Source of the DNA: Oscillospiraceae bacterium
Lineage (GTDB): Bacteria; Bacillota; Clostridia; Oscillospirales; CAG-272
DNA length: 64,000 nucleotides
Assembly (NCBI GenBank): GCA_015063805.1
Contig: SVTK01000015.1
Location: 1-64,000 of the forward strand
Direction: 5' to 3'
Under the pieces are notes generated by a model. It was not told where the DNA came from. It searched no databases and worked only from the letters and a program-made list of their open reading frames with translations. Both the position numbers and the translations under genes were made by a program. Numbering within the stretch: position 1 is the first letter of the stretch; each line of letters starts with the position of its first letter. This document shows, piece after piece, positions 1-7,743 of the stretch.

Positions 1-128
1 GTTCCGCTACGCTCCACTACGTAAATTCAGTTGCTATTTTCGCTATTTTCTCGGATTTAGGGGATTTTTCGACTACACATATCTTGACAATTCCACTTTG
101 AGTATTGTGTCGTTTTATAATCAGATTA
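1..128. other. A+T-rich left edge, no gene recognised
   Basis: No supported gene, RNA or repeat is visible here. The stretch lies directly 3' of the integrase gene on the minus strand and shares its A+T-rich composition, so it is probably still part of the same mobile element. Confidence 0.4.
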
Positions 129-1583
129 CTAATCTAAAACTTTGGAACATTGATACATTGCTTGAAGAACCTTTTTCTCACTTTCGTTTGTGCGATTGTA
201 GTAATAAGTGTAGATTGTCTCAATCTTTGTATGTCCTGCTCGTTTCATCAACTCTCCGATTGGGCAATTATTTGCTGCCATATTTGAGAGGTGAGTTTTT
301 CGGAATGTATAAAAGGAAAAGTCCTCTATGTCAGGTTGGTTGGGGCAAATCTTCTCTTTTATAATCTTGGTATAATATGAAAATGAATGTGCAGGAATAA
401 ATCTTCCTCGTGTATCAACATTTATAAAATTGGGTTGCTCTATTATTTCTTCCTTAAAGTTCCGACCATCTAAAAAACGGAGTTTGTTTTGTTCAAACAA
501 CAAGGGGGACTTTGCTTTACACTCTGCCAGCAGTTTTTCTTTTTTCTGAACCTCTTCAATAACAAACCGTGGCAGTTCAACCGTTCTTTTGCTACCCTCT
601 GTTTTGGGTTGCTTAATGATTCTCTTTCCATCGGTTTCTTCCACAAGTTGCTTATTGATATCAACTGTGCCTTTGCTATAATCGAAATCTTCAAAACAAA
701 GGGCGAAAACCTCGGCAGGTCTCAACCCACCCATCACTGCAATTAAAAACGGCAGGTAAAAATCTGTGTCTTTGAGTAAATCTTTTACTTGAATGATTTG
801 TGAATTAGAAAGCACTCGTATTTTCTTTTTGTCACTCTCTTTTTTACGAGAAGGCATTTTAAGTTCGTTTTCAAATCGCATATATGTTTCTGTTGAGACA
901 TAATTCATACGATAAGCATAACTGACTACCAAATAGATAAACTTTAATATTGATTTTACATAATCATAACTATATCCGTTGATTTTTGAACCCTTGCCAT
1001 CTCCGGTCCTATGAAGAAGAACTAACAGTTCGTTATATTTTTCCGTTGGTATTGCAGATATGTCAGCATTTCCAAGCAGTTCCTTTATGTGATGAACATA
1101 AATGGACTCATATCGCCGTATCGTTTCGTTTGCTCTGTCGTGGGGAGACCTTTTGAATTCTTCCCACACATCACCGAATGTTTTTCGGGTTGTTTTTCCT
1201 TTTGTTTTCAGTTCTTCTAATCTTCTGAACATATGTTGAGATGCCTCGCCAACTGTTCGGAAAGGTGCTTTTTTGTCGCTGTTCGGGTTGAACATTTGCC
1301 AGGTATCAACCTTTTCGCCCGTGATGTCGTCTTTGAAAAGCAATCTATAAACGAACCCACCGTTTTCTTTTACTTTATAAACATACTTGATTTCTGTTTT
1401 TATAAGTTTTTTTCCGTTTCTTTGCAGGTCATAATCTTTCCCGTTTTTTCTTTGCTCATCATCAAAATCGGAAACCATAGATTCTATCTCGTTGTTATCG
1501 ACAATCGGTGCACTTTCTTCTTCATAGGCAATGGTTTCTTTTCCATCGTTCAAATCTCCAAGAACTATTACTTTTTTATTCAT
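129..1583 (-). CDS. tyrosine-type site-specific recombinase (integrase)
   Basis: A 484-residue phage/ICE-type integrase that would recombine a mobile element with its attachment site. Residues ~100-240 resemble the helical core-binding domain and ~250-480 the catalytic domain. The first catalytic Arg is in GGLRPAEVF, a TFRKTHLSNMA box replaces the usual HxLRHT box, and the closing GHTKIETIYTYYYN stretch carries the late His and the nucleophilic Tyr. The ATG at 1583 was chosen over an upstream in-frame GTG because GAGG lies 8 bases before it and the GTG overlaps that site. G+C is about 37% in a sampled line, against about 60% in the genes to the right, so the gene is foreign. No excisionase or cargo gene is visible on the right; the rest of the element is probably off the left edge. 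Confidence 0.9.
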   Translation of the reverse strand: MNKKVIVLGDLNDGKETIAYEEESAPIVDNNEIESMVSDFDDEQRKNGKDYDLQRNGKKLIKTEIKYVYKVKENGGFVYRLLFKDDITGEKVDTWQMFNPNSDKKAPFRTVGEASQHMFRRLEELKTKGKTTRKTFGDVWEEFKRSPHDRANETIRRYESIYVHHIKELLGNADISAIPTEKYNELLVLLHRTGDGKGSKINGYSYDYVKSILKFIYLVVSYAYRMNYVSTETYMRFENELKMPSRKKESDKKKIRVLSNSQIIQVKDLLKDTDFYLPFLIAVMGGLRPAEVFALCFEDFDYSKGTVDINKQLVEETDGKRIIKQPKTEGSKRTVELPRFVIEEVQKKEKLLAECKAKSPLLFEQNKLRFLDGRNFKEEIIEQPNFINVDTRGRFIPAHSFSYYTKIIKEKICPNQPDIEDFSFYTFRKTHLSNMAANNCPIGELMKRAGHTKIETIYTYYYNRTNESEKKVLQAMYQCSKVLD

Positions 1584-1614
1584 ACGATACACCTCGTTCT
1601 TTGTTCTTTTCTAC

Positions 1615-1643
1615 ATTATAGCACAAAACAAAGCACAAATCAA
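1615..1643 (-). promoter_or_regulatory. integrase promoter
   Basis: On the minus strand TTGATT, a 17-base spacer and a perfect TATAAT (plus 1615-1620) lie about 30 bases before the integrase start. Confidence 0.7.
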
Positions 1644-1680
1644 TAGTTGTCAAAAAAAGTTAGCACAAAGATTGCACAAA
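1621..1680. repeat. four GCACAAA repeats over the integrase promoter
   Basis: GCACAAA occurs at 1621, 1633, 1663 and 1674, all in the same orientation, with spacings of 12, 30 and 11 bases (close to whole helical turns). The first two copies lie within the promoter spacer. Arrays like this are typical of integrase arm sites, excisionase sites or repressor sites; which one applies here is inference. Confidence 0.5.
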
Positions 1681-1688
1681 ACAACAAA

Positions 1689-1717
1689 AAGGGTATGAGG
1701 AAAAATCTCATACCCTT
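1689..1717 (-). terminator. terminator of the rrf2-rubrerythrin operon
   Basis: A perfect 11-bp stem (AAGGGTATGAG and its complement) with a 7-base loop is followed on the minus strand by TTTGTTGTTTTG. It lies about 55 bases after the rubrerythrin stop codon. Confidence 0.75.
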
Positions 1718-1771
1718 ATATGCTGTTTTGTATAGGTTTTACAATAGTTTTTCGCTGTTTTACTATGAGGA

Positions 1772-2317
1772 TTAGTTAAAATATCTCTTCAACAGCCCCT
1801 CAAATGCCTTGCCGTGTCTTGCTTCGTCGCGAGCCATCTCATGGACGGTGTCGTGGATCGCATCCAGGCCGAGCTCCTTGGCCATCTTAGCCAGCTCGAA
1901 CTTACCTGCGGTTGCGCCGTTCTCGGCCTCAACGCGCATCTCAAGGTTCTTCTTGGTGGAGTCGGTTACGACCTCGCCCAGCAGTTCAGCAAACTTTGCA
2001 GCGTGCTCAGCCTCTTCCAGTGCAGCCTTCTCCCAGTAGAGCGCGATCTCGGGATAGCCCTCGCGAGCAGCAACGCGGCCCATAGCCAGGTACATACCAA
2101 CCTCGGTGCACTCGCCCATGAAGTTTGCCTTCAGGCCCTCAATGATTGCCTCGGGTGCGCCCTTAGCCACGCCGACAACGTGCTCAGCAGCCCAATCCAG
2201 CTTGCCTTCCTTGACTTCCTCGAACTTCTCGGCGGGAACCTTGCACTGGGGGCAACGCTCGGGTGCGCTGTCACCCTCATGGATATAACCGCAAACGGTG
2301 CATCTGAACTTTTTCAT
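1772..2317 (-). CDS. rbr: reverse rubrerythrin (rubredoxin domain first)
   Basis: A 181-residue cytosolic non-haem iron protein, expected to act as an NAD(P)H-linked peroxide or oxygen reductase protecting anaerobes. The rubredoxin-type Cys4 site is at the N-terminus (C6, C9, C22, C25). It is followed by a four-helix diiron domain with two ExxH motifs, E102-A-E-H105 and E165-A-R-H168. Classical rubrerythrins have the opposite order, so this is the 'reverse' type known from clostridia. The start is preceded by AGGAGG on the minus strand. It lies 22 bases downstream of the Rrf2-family regulator gene, with no promoter or terminator between them, so the two are read as one operon. The Cys-rich regulator suggests redox or Fe-S control of this protein. 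Confidence 0.95.
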   Translation of the reverse strand: MKKFRCTVCGYIHEGDSAPERCPQCKVPAEKFEEVKEGKLDWAAEHVVGVAKGAPEAIIEGLKANFMGECTEVGMYLAMGRVAAREGYPEIALYWEKAALEEAEHAAKFAELLGEVVTDSTKKNLEMRVEAENGATAGKFELAKMAKELGLDAIHDTVHEMARDEARHGKAFEGLLKRYFN

Positions 2318-2339
2318 GTGTAAATCCTCCTGAAAATAA

Positions 2340-2780
2340 TTATATTTTTTTTAGTTTTTCTTCTTGGGTTAAATTGGAATCTATAATGTCAGCAATGGTC
2401 AACTGCTGCATTTTCTCCGCAATCTCCGAGGAGACACGGCAGAAAATCTGATGATAAATACACCCTTTTTTGCACTCGCCGTTTTTGGAACAGATATAAT
2501 CCTCGTCCGCACATTTGGACAGCGCAAAGGGGCCTTCGATCAACTCGATTATGTCCAGCATGGTCAGCCGTGCCGGCGGGGTACTGAGACTGTAACCGCC
2601 TTTGGCCCCGGGGTGCGACTTGATCATGCCGCCCTGCATCAGCTTGCGCAAAATTTTATGGGCAAAGCGCGGGGGAACACCCTCGTTCTCGGCGAGTTCT
2701 GCCGCGCCGCATACTGTACCTGAGCGCGCCAGCGATGTGACAATGCGCAAGGCATAATCGGCTTCCTGCGTAATTCGCAT
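2340..2780 (-). CDS. Rrf2-family transcriptional regulator, Cys-rich
   Basis: A 146-residue winged-helix regulator of the Rrf2 family (relatives include IscR, NsrR and RsrR). The N-terminus [14 protein letters not shown] is the family signature, and the KGGY wing sits near residue 60. Cysteines at 90, 97, 103, 107 and 114 form a compact cluster, so an Fe-S cofactor sensing iron or redox state is likely, though the ligand set is inferred. A longer frame starts at 2825, but that ATG lies at or before the predicted transcription start; the ATG at 2780 has GGAGGAAG at a good distance and starts with the family sequence. It is the first gene of an operon with reverse rubrerythrin and probably controls both. 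Confidence 0.92.
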   Translation of the reverse strand: MRITQEADYALRIVTSLARSGTVCGAAELAENEGVPPRFAHKILRKLMQGGMIKSHPGAKGGYSLSTPPARLTMLDIIELIEGPFALSKCADEDYICSKNGECKKGCIYHQIFCRVSSEIAEKMQQLTIADIIDSNLTQEEKLKKI

Positions 2781-2806
2781 CGGCACTTCCTCCGGGTATT
2801 CAATTA

Positions 2807-2821
2807 GCACCTTTTCGGTGC
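2807..2821. promoter_or_regulatory. inverted repeat at the rrf2 transcription start
   Basis: The palindrome GCACC-TTTTC-GGTGC covers the predicted +1 region just after the -10 box. It is a candidate autoregulatory operator for the Rrf2 protein, or alternatively a small 5' hairpin in the mRNA. The assignment is by position only. Confidence 0.4.
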
Positions 2822-2827
2822 ACATTA

Positions 2828-2856
2828 ATTATACACGATGATATTTCATTTGTCAA
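2828..2856 (-). promoter_or_regulatory. rrf2-rbr operon promoter
   Basis: A consensus vegetative promoter on the minus strand: TTGACA (plus 2851-2856), 17-base spacer, TATAAT (plus 2828-2833). It rules out the upstream start codon at 2825 for the regulator. Confidence 0.85.
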
Positions 2857-2899
2857 TAGGTTTTTGAAAGTTTTTTTGGAATTTTTTCTTTATCAAAAA

Positions 2900-5119
2900 T
2901 CAGTTCAGGGGCAGATGATATTCGTGGAACAGGGTAAACACATAGTCCGGTCTTACCGTCTCAAAAAAGGTCTCAGGAAATTCGGTTTCCCCCTCAGCAA
3001 GAACATACACCCGGGAGAAGTGCTCAGCCAGGTAAGGCAAAAGCGCGGTTCCGTAAAGATCACGTCTGACTGCCGCCACCGGAAGGCTTGGATCGCGATT
3101 GGTGTAGAGCACCGCTTCGGTGATTTCCCCTTCATCCTCGCCATTCCAGTTGGTTCGGAAGAAGTTCTCCTGTCGCGGAATGGGATTTGTGATCTGCTCG
3201 GTAACACTGACCGGAGAAAGTCCAAGCAATGCCAACAAATCTCCGCCGGGAATTTCGGTATTTTCAAACCGGTAGCTCTGGTAGGTGATGGGAGAAATGC
3301 GGGAATCCCGTTCGGCCAGTCCGTTCATCACCAGGCGGCAAACCGACAGTGCACCAAAAGGCGAGAGCGTCGAGCCTGTCTGCAGATAAAGCCGATCCGT
3401 GGGACGGACCAGGGGAAGCGTTTGGGATACATCGAACACCGATATATGGGGAGCGTTGACCAAAGCTTCCTTGAGCTGCATCAGGCGAATGCTCTCCTCT
3501 GTCCCACCGGAATAGACAGTATTTTTATCAGGAATATAGACATACACAACTTCTGTATTTTTTCCGCTCTGGCTGCGAATCCTGTCGGTTTCACGCATAT
3601 AGCGACCAACAATACGGGAAAGCTGTGCCTGGGCATAGCGTTCCACCTGCGTCTCGGGCTGCACCCGGAAAAGCATGGAATTATTGCCCACCGTCACCCG
3701 AGGCTTGCCATCAAATTTGCCTGCGTTGAGTTCAAGCAGCGTTTGTGGGCTCTCCGCCTTTCCTTCAGCAACAGCCTGCAGACTGGCGGTCACAGGACCC
3801 TCACGCTCAAGTACCGCTTCAATCATAAACCGATCGGCTTGCGCGGTCACACGGCTGGAAACAAGTCCATCGCCGGACAGAAGAATTTCTGCGCCCTCCT
3901 CGCAGCTTCCCACGATGCAAATCCGATCCGTTCCACTCTGGGCCGTTCCCAACACCATGGGCGCTGCGGTAATGAAGGGATCTTCACCCTCCTTCAAACC
4001 GGCGTTGTAGGAGAGCATAACCTGCTCATCGGCCAGGCCGGCCAGCTCATATTCATGGATAAACTGCACCACGAGGTTGGGCTTTACGTAATCCACAGCA
4101 TAAAGGCTGAAAGCAGGTGATGTCTTATAGGCGGCGGTTCCAAAGGTATTGGAGAAATAGGGCATCAGCTGGATCTTATCCCACTCGTCGGAAAACTCCA
4201 GGAGAATGCTGGGACGGCTGGGAATTTCATTCTTATATTCCACCTTGGTATAGGTAATCTCCATGCCAGCGATTCGTTCCAGAATTCCATATTTCAATTC
4301 GGTGTCGTTATTAAGGGATATGGTTCGGTTACGCACAATAGCCGCGATATTTGCCTGCCTTGCCAAAGCCTTTCCCTCGGTATAGCGGGTAAAAATATTG
4401 ATCTCATCCCGGGCAATGGGCGTAAACACCCGATCTGTCTGTTCGGTCAGTGCCGACAAAACAGCCCGGTATATGGCATTCGCCCCCAGGGCATTCACTG
4501 AATTTTCCGTGTTGTTATAAAGCTGTCCCCCAGTTTTTTCGGCAATCATCGCATCGGTAAGATCGAGAAATGCAGTCTCGCCGAGTTGGGCCAGGTACGT
4601 TCCCAGCTGTTCCAGCCGGCTCTCACCGTCTGCTCGTGAGAGATCTGCAGGCAAATATTCGCTGTATACCGTCTGACTGTTGGGAATCACCGCCAGCAGA
4701 TATTCCGCTCCCGCATTGGCATAAGCGATCCGCCGTTTTTCGATGGATTTTGCCAGGCGATCCAGCGTCGCCTCATCATAGGAGGATAAACCGGAGAAAT
4801 CGGCAAGATAGTCATACGACGCATTCCCCAGCGGAAAGAGGAACTCTTCCCTGCCCACCAACACATCGTTTGCAGGAATGCGGGAGAAAAGGTGATAGTC
4901 CAGACGCGTGATGCTTTCCTGCAGCTGGGCATCCAGATAAAACCGTCGGTCAAAGTCGGTGAGATTCTCGGGCAGAGGGGTATCGGCGTGATAGGGCGTG
5001 TCCGCATCGCTGTCCGGGGAGGAAATCAGTGCGGGTATCCCGAAAAACACGGTACAGCTGAGAATAATGCCCAAAAAGATCACAGTAGTGAAAATCTGAA
5101 CCGTGCGGGAATTTTCCAT
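2900..5119 (-). CDS. tandem AlgX/AlgJ (DHHW)-like membrane-anchored protein, catalytic motifs missing
   Basis: A 739-residue extracytoplasmic protein anchored by one N-terminal helix (~8-31). Residues ~55-270 resemble the AlgX/AlgJ 'DHHW' SGNH-like fold, starting with the family-type FDRRFYLDAQLQ and VGREEFLFPL segments. Residues ~390-480 look like a beta-sandwich linker, and ~490-739 form a second AlgX-like half ending in the usual LLPYLAEHF...RPDYV pattern. Such proteins normally work with an MBOAT partner to O-acylate an exported polysaccharide. Here the D-x-H positions read YNNTENSVNALGA (201-213) and YLQTGSTLSPFGA (578-590), and the RDSFG serine motif reads RDLYG (686-690), so neither half seems able to do the chemistry. 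AAAGGAG precedes the start. The gene lies 33 bases after the MBOAT gene in one operon. Confidence 0.8.
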   Translation of the reverse strand: MENSRTVQIFTTVIFLGIILSCTVFFGIPALISSPDSDADTPYHADTPLPENLTDFDRRFYLDAQLQESITRLDYHLFSRIPANDVLVGREEFLFPLGNASYDYLADFSGLSSYDEATLDRLAKSIEKRRIAYANAGAEYLLAVIPNSQTVYSEYLPADLSRADGESRLEQLGTYLAQLGETAFLDLTDAMIAEKTGGQLYNNTENSVNALGANAIYRAVLSALTEQTDRVFTPIARDEINIFTRYTEGKALARQANIAAIVRNRTISLNNDTELKYGILERIAGMEITYTKVEYKNEIPSRPSILLEFSDEWDKIQLMPYFSNTFGTAAYKTSPAFSLYAVDYVKPNLVVQFIHEYELAGLADEQVMLSYNAGLKEGEDPFITAAPMVLGTAQSGTDRICIVGSCEEGAEILLSGDGLVSSRVTAQADRFMIEAVLEREGPVTASLQAVAEGKAESPQTLLELNAGKFDGKPRVTVGNNSMLFRVQPETQVERYAQAQLSRIVGRYMRETDRIRSQSGKNTEVVYVYIPDKNTVYSGGTEESIRLMQLKEALVNAPHISVFDVSQTLPLVRPTDRLYLQTGSTLSPFGALSVCRLVMNGLAERDSRISPITYQSYRFENTEIPGGDLLALLGLSPVSVTEQITNPIPRQENFFRTNWNGEDEGEITEAVLYTNRDPSLPVAAVRRDLYGTALLPYLAEHFSRVYVLAEGETEFPETFFETVRPDYVFTLFHEYHLPLN

Positions 5120-5152
5120 AATAGTCTCCTTTCTCTTCGGCAGCCCGAAGAA

Positions 5153-6526
5153 TTACAGAACAAGATACGGAAGAACCGAAACAGCGCAATCGGGAAACTG
5201 CGGCAGCAAGTGGACGATCGCAAAAGCAAAGCAGGCCATGGCGATCAGCATCGCAGGGATCTGAAGAAGCAATGCCTTTTTTCCGCGGCCGTGATGCAGA
5301 AGCTGCAGGCAGATAAGACCGATCACCCCCACAGGCAGATACTTCATGGCTGAGAGCCCCAGGAACGCGGTCCGCGGAAGAAGTGCGACGCCCGTTTCCC
5401 GCAGGGCACTGAACATAGCAGCAATCTCCGACGGCTGTTCCATCGGCAGAAAAATACAAAACACCGTCATCAGCACACAGGTCAGCACACCGGAAAGCCC
5501 GCGCACCCATGCCATGGACCAAAGCTTGTGTCTGCCCGATCGCGGTGCAACGCAAAACAGAAGTCGTCCCAGCAGAGACAGAACGGCAAAAGGAAGCAGA
5601 TACCAGCGGGTTTTGAACCAGACCACCGAAGCAAAGCAGAGCACAGCGGATGCTATGGCATACCGCAGCCCCTCGGGCAAATGGCGCAAACGCAGAATGG
5701 GATGCAGCAAATAGTCTTTACACCAGCTGTAAAAGCTATGGCTGAGTCGGCGCAGCGGCATCCCCCTGATACCGTCGACAGCGGGGGGGCGGATACCGAA
5801 CATCAGCATCAGTCCGCAGGCCATATCGTAATATCCGGCCAGCGCAAAAAAGATCTCCCCCACCAAAAGCAAGGCGCAAATCAGCGCCGCCCAAAAGCCG
5901 AAGGTCTGACGGGTATCGGCGGCAAACTGCTCCAATGCATATCCCACCACCGCAGACAGAGCAACACGCTTGAGAAACCCGGCCATAAACCGACCGATGC
6001 CGCGACTGAAATTTTCCAGCGACACATCGATCTTCTCCAGCATCCCGCCAAAATCTTTATATTTTATGATGGGGCCGATGATGACGGTGGGAAAGAAAAG
6101 CAAGTACAGGAGCAGGTCGGCAATGTTTTTGGCGTGCGGCGCATCGCTGCGATAAATATCAAAAAGATAGGAAATCGCTGCCAGCAAATAGAGAGAAGAC
6201 CCAATCGGATAATAAGGATCATCCAGTATAAGTGCATAATGCTGGAACAGCCGGTAAGTAAAGAAGGCAATTGCCAGGATTACCGCTGAGAAAAAGACTG
6301 TCTTTCGCTGATGGGTAACCGCAATCAAAAATCCGGCACTGTAGGTAAAAGCGGCGGTAACCAAAACAAGCACAAAGCTGATGGGCTCATGCCAGCACAG
6401 GAAAAAATAGAACAGCAGATTGATGGCAAGAAGACCGTATCGGCGGGACTTGGGCGGCAGGATGGCATAAACCGCCAAGGCGGCCGGCAAAAACAAAAAC
6501 AAAAAGGACGGCGAAACAAACAGCAT
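5153..6526 (-). CDS. MBOAT-family (AlgI-like) membrane protein lacking the conserved His
   Basis: A 457-residue polytopic membrane protein with about 10 hydrophobic helices. The start MLFVSPSFLFLFLP is typical of AlgI/PatA MBOAT proteins, as are PIGSSLYLLAAISYLFDIYR, FPTVIIGPIIKY and GYYDMACGLMLMFG. These proteins pass acyl groups across the membrane for O-acylation. In active members the later segments read RRWHxSL and GLWHG; here they read RRLSHSF (~259-265) and VVWFKT (~301-306), so both conserved histidines appear to be gone. The ATG at 6526 has AAGGAGG 7 bases before it, and the longer frame from 6583 would begin upstream of the transcription start. It is the first gene of a two-gene operon with the AlgX-like protein. 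Confidence 0.85.
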   Translation of the reverse strand: MLFVSPSFLFLFLPAALAVYAILPPKSRRYGLLAINLLFYFFLCWHEPISFVLVLVTAAFTYSAGFLIAVTHQRKTVFFSAVILAIAFFTYRLFQHYALILDDPYYPIGSSLYLLAAISYLFDIYRSDAPHAKNIADLLLYLLFFPTVIIGPIIKYKDFGGMLEKIDVSLENFSRGIGRFMAGFLKRVALSAVVGYALEQFAADTRQTFGFWAALICALLLVGEIFFALAGYYDMACGLMLMFGIRPPAVDGIRGMPLRRLSHSFYSWCKDYLLHPILRLRHLPEGLRYAIASAVLCFASVVWFKTRWYLLPFAVLSLLGRLLFCVAPRSGRHKLWSMAWVRGLSGVLTCVLMTVFCIFLPMEQPSEIAAMFSALRETGVALLPRTAFLGLSAMKYLPVGVIGLICLQLLHHGRGKKALLLQIPAMLIAMACFAFAIVHLLPQFPDCAVSVLPYLVL

Positions 6527-6573
6527 ATTTCGTCCTCCTTTCCCTCGGTTATCCGGATTTTTTCGTATATTAT

Positions 6574-6602
6574 ATTTTATCACATTCCAATTCCGCTGTC
6601 AA
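6574..6602 (-). promoter_or_regulatory. promoter of the MBOAT/AlgX-like operon
   Basis: On the minus strand TTGACA (plus 6597-6602), 17-base spacer, TAAAAT (plus 6574-6579). It points away from the promoter at 6651-6679. Confidence 0.8.
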
Positions 6603-6650
6603 CAAAAATTGATTATCGTAAAATTTTTATCGTTTTTCAATAAATTATTA

Positions 6651-6679
6651 TTGACATTTGGGATTTTCTGTGTTATACT
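6651..6679 (+). promoter_or_regulatory. promoter of the DUF2975 operon
   Basis: TTGACA at 6651-6656, 17-base spacer, TATACT at 6674-6679. It lies inside the longest reading frame of the first gene, which shows the true start is downstream. Confidence 0.82.
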
Positions 6680-6713
6680 GGCATCACAAACCAAAACGAA
6701 AGGAATGATCTCC

Positions 6714-7205
6714 GTGCGCACTCTGATTCCCCGTGTCAGCCGCCGCGCTTCCACTACGCTGTCCTACATCCTCTCCATCGCGGTACTTCCCATCCTCGTT
6801 CTGCTGACGGTATTTCTCCCCCGCATCCTCCGTCTGTATGTTCAGGTGGTCTACACCCCCGCCCAGGCCGCCGATCCCCAGCTGATGGCCAAAATCCCCG
6901 TTGTGCTTTGGATCATCATCTACCTCGGCGTTGCCATTGCCTATTTGGCCGACGGTGCCATGCTGGTACTGCTTCACCGGGTGCGGCGGGAGCTGGTCTT
7001 CACCGATCCCAGTGTGACCTGTCTGCGCATTCTTTCCTGGTGCTGTCTCGGTGAGGCTGCCTGCTTCTTTTTCCTCGGCTACTACTTCCGCTTTTCCTTT
7101 GCGGTGGCCTTCGCCGCCTTCTTTATCGGCATTGCCCTGCGGGTGGTGAAAAATGTGATCGAGGAAGCCACCGTCATCAAGGCCGAGAACGATTTTACCA
7201 TATAA
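6714..7205 (+). CDS. DUF2975 membrane protein
   Basis: A 163-residue protein of the DUF2975 family with four predicted membrane helices. The C-terminal pattern ...IEEATVIKAENDFTI is diagnostic of the family. Function is unknown, but DUF2975 genes almost always precede a YozG-like Cro/CI regulator, as here. The GTG at 6714 is taken as start because AAAGGA lies 9 bases upstream; the ATG at 6705 sits only one base after that site, and longer frames start before the promoter. It is the first gene of a tightly packed five-gene plus-strand operon (6714-9658). Confidence 0.85.
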   Translation: MRTLIPRVSRRASTTLSYILSIAVLPILVLLTVFLPRILRLYVQVVYTPAQAADPQLMAKIPVVLWIIIYLGVAIAYLADGAMLVLLHRVRRELVFTDPSVTCLRILSWCCLGEAACFFFLGYYFRFSFAVAFAAFFIGIALRVVKNVIEEATVIKAENDFTI

Positions 7206-7217
7206 GGAGGGATTGCG

Positions 7218-7436
7218 TTGATTATCGTCAATCTTGACGTGATGATGGCACGGCGAAAAATTTCCCTGGGCGAGCTTGCCGACGCGGTGGGGATCACCCA
7301 GGCCAACCTGTCCATTCTGAAGACCAACAAGGCCAAGGCCATCCGTTTTTCCACCCTGGAGGCCATCTGCGCCGCCCTGGACTGTCAGCCCGCCGATATC
7401 CTGGAATATGTTCCCGACGAGGGGACGGGAGGTTAA
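7218..7436 (+). CDS. YozG-like Cro/CI-family regulator
   Basis: A 72-residue DNA-binding protein that is little more than one Cro/CI-type helix-turn-helix (ARRKISLGELADAVGITQANLSI..., with ILEYV near the end). It belongs to the short YozG-like group that is regularly linked to DUF2975 membrane proteins, and probably controls this operon. It starts with TTG, preceded by AAGGAGGG at 6 bases. It begins 12 bases after the DUF2975 stop and ends one base before the next ATG, so translational coupling is likely. Confidence 0.88.
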   Translation: MIIVNLDVMMARRKISLGELADAVGITQANLSILKTNKAKAIRFSTLEAICAALDCQPADILEYVPDEGTGG

Positions 7437-7437
7437 T

Positions 7438-7743
7438 ATGCGCCCTGAGGATACGCTTCTGCTCTCTGTTTTCTTTCTGCTCTTTACCCTGCTCTATCTG
7501 CTCGGAAGTCTGATCCCCGCCTGCAATCGCACCAAGGGGGGGTATCTGCGGGTTACGATGGGTTGTTTTGCCGCGGCGGTGATCATCGGCCTGCTGTGGT
7601 ACACTGCCTTTGCCGGCCCGCTCAGCCGGAACTGGGGGCTGGGCGGTACCTATCTGTGGATGCTGATCTGCCCCGCCGTCTATCTGCTTTGCGGCACAGC
7701 TGTCACCCTGTTCAACCACCGCAGAAAGGAGAATAAAGAATGA
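7438..7743 (+). CDS. small membrane protein, unknown
   Basis: A 101-residue protein with three predicted membrane helices (about 7-27, 37-55 and 70-92) and a short basic tail. I do not recognise the family. The ATG at 7438 follows the regulator stop codon by one base and has GGGAGG before it; the longer frame from 7408 would overlap the regulator needlessly. Its stop overlaps the start of the next gene (ATGA), so it belongs to the DUF2975 operon and is probably made together with the large membrane protein that follows. Confidence 0.75.
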   Translation: MRPEDTLLLSVFFLLFTLLYLLGSLIPACNRTKGGYLRVTMGCFAAAVIIGLLWYTAFAGPLSRNWGLGGTYLWMLICPAVYLLCGTAVTLFNHRRKENKE

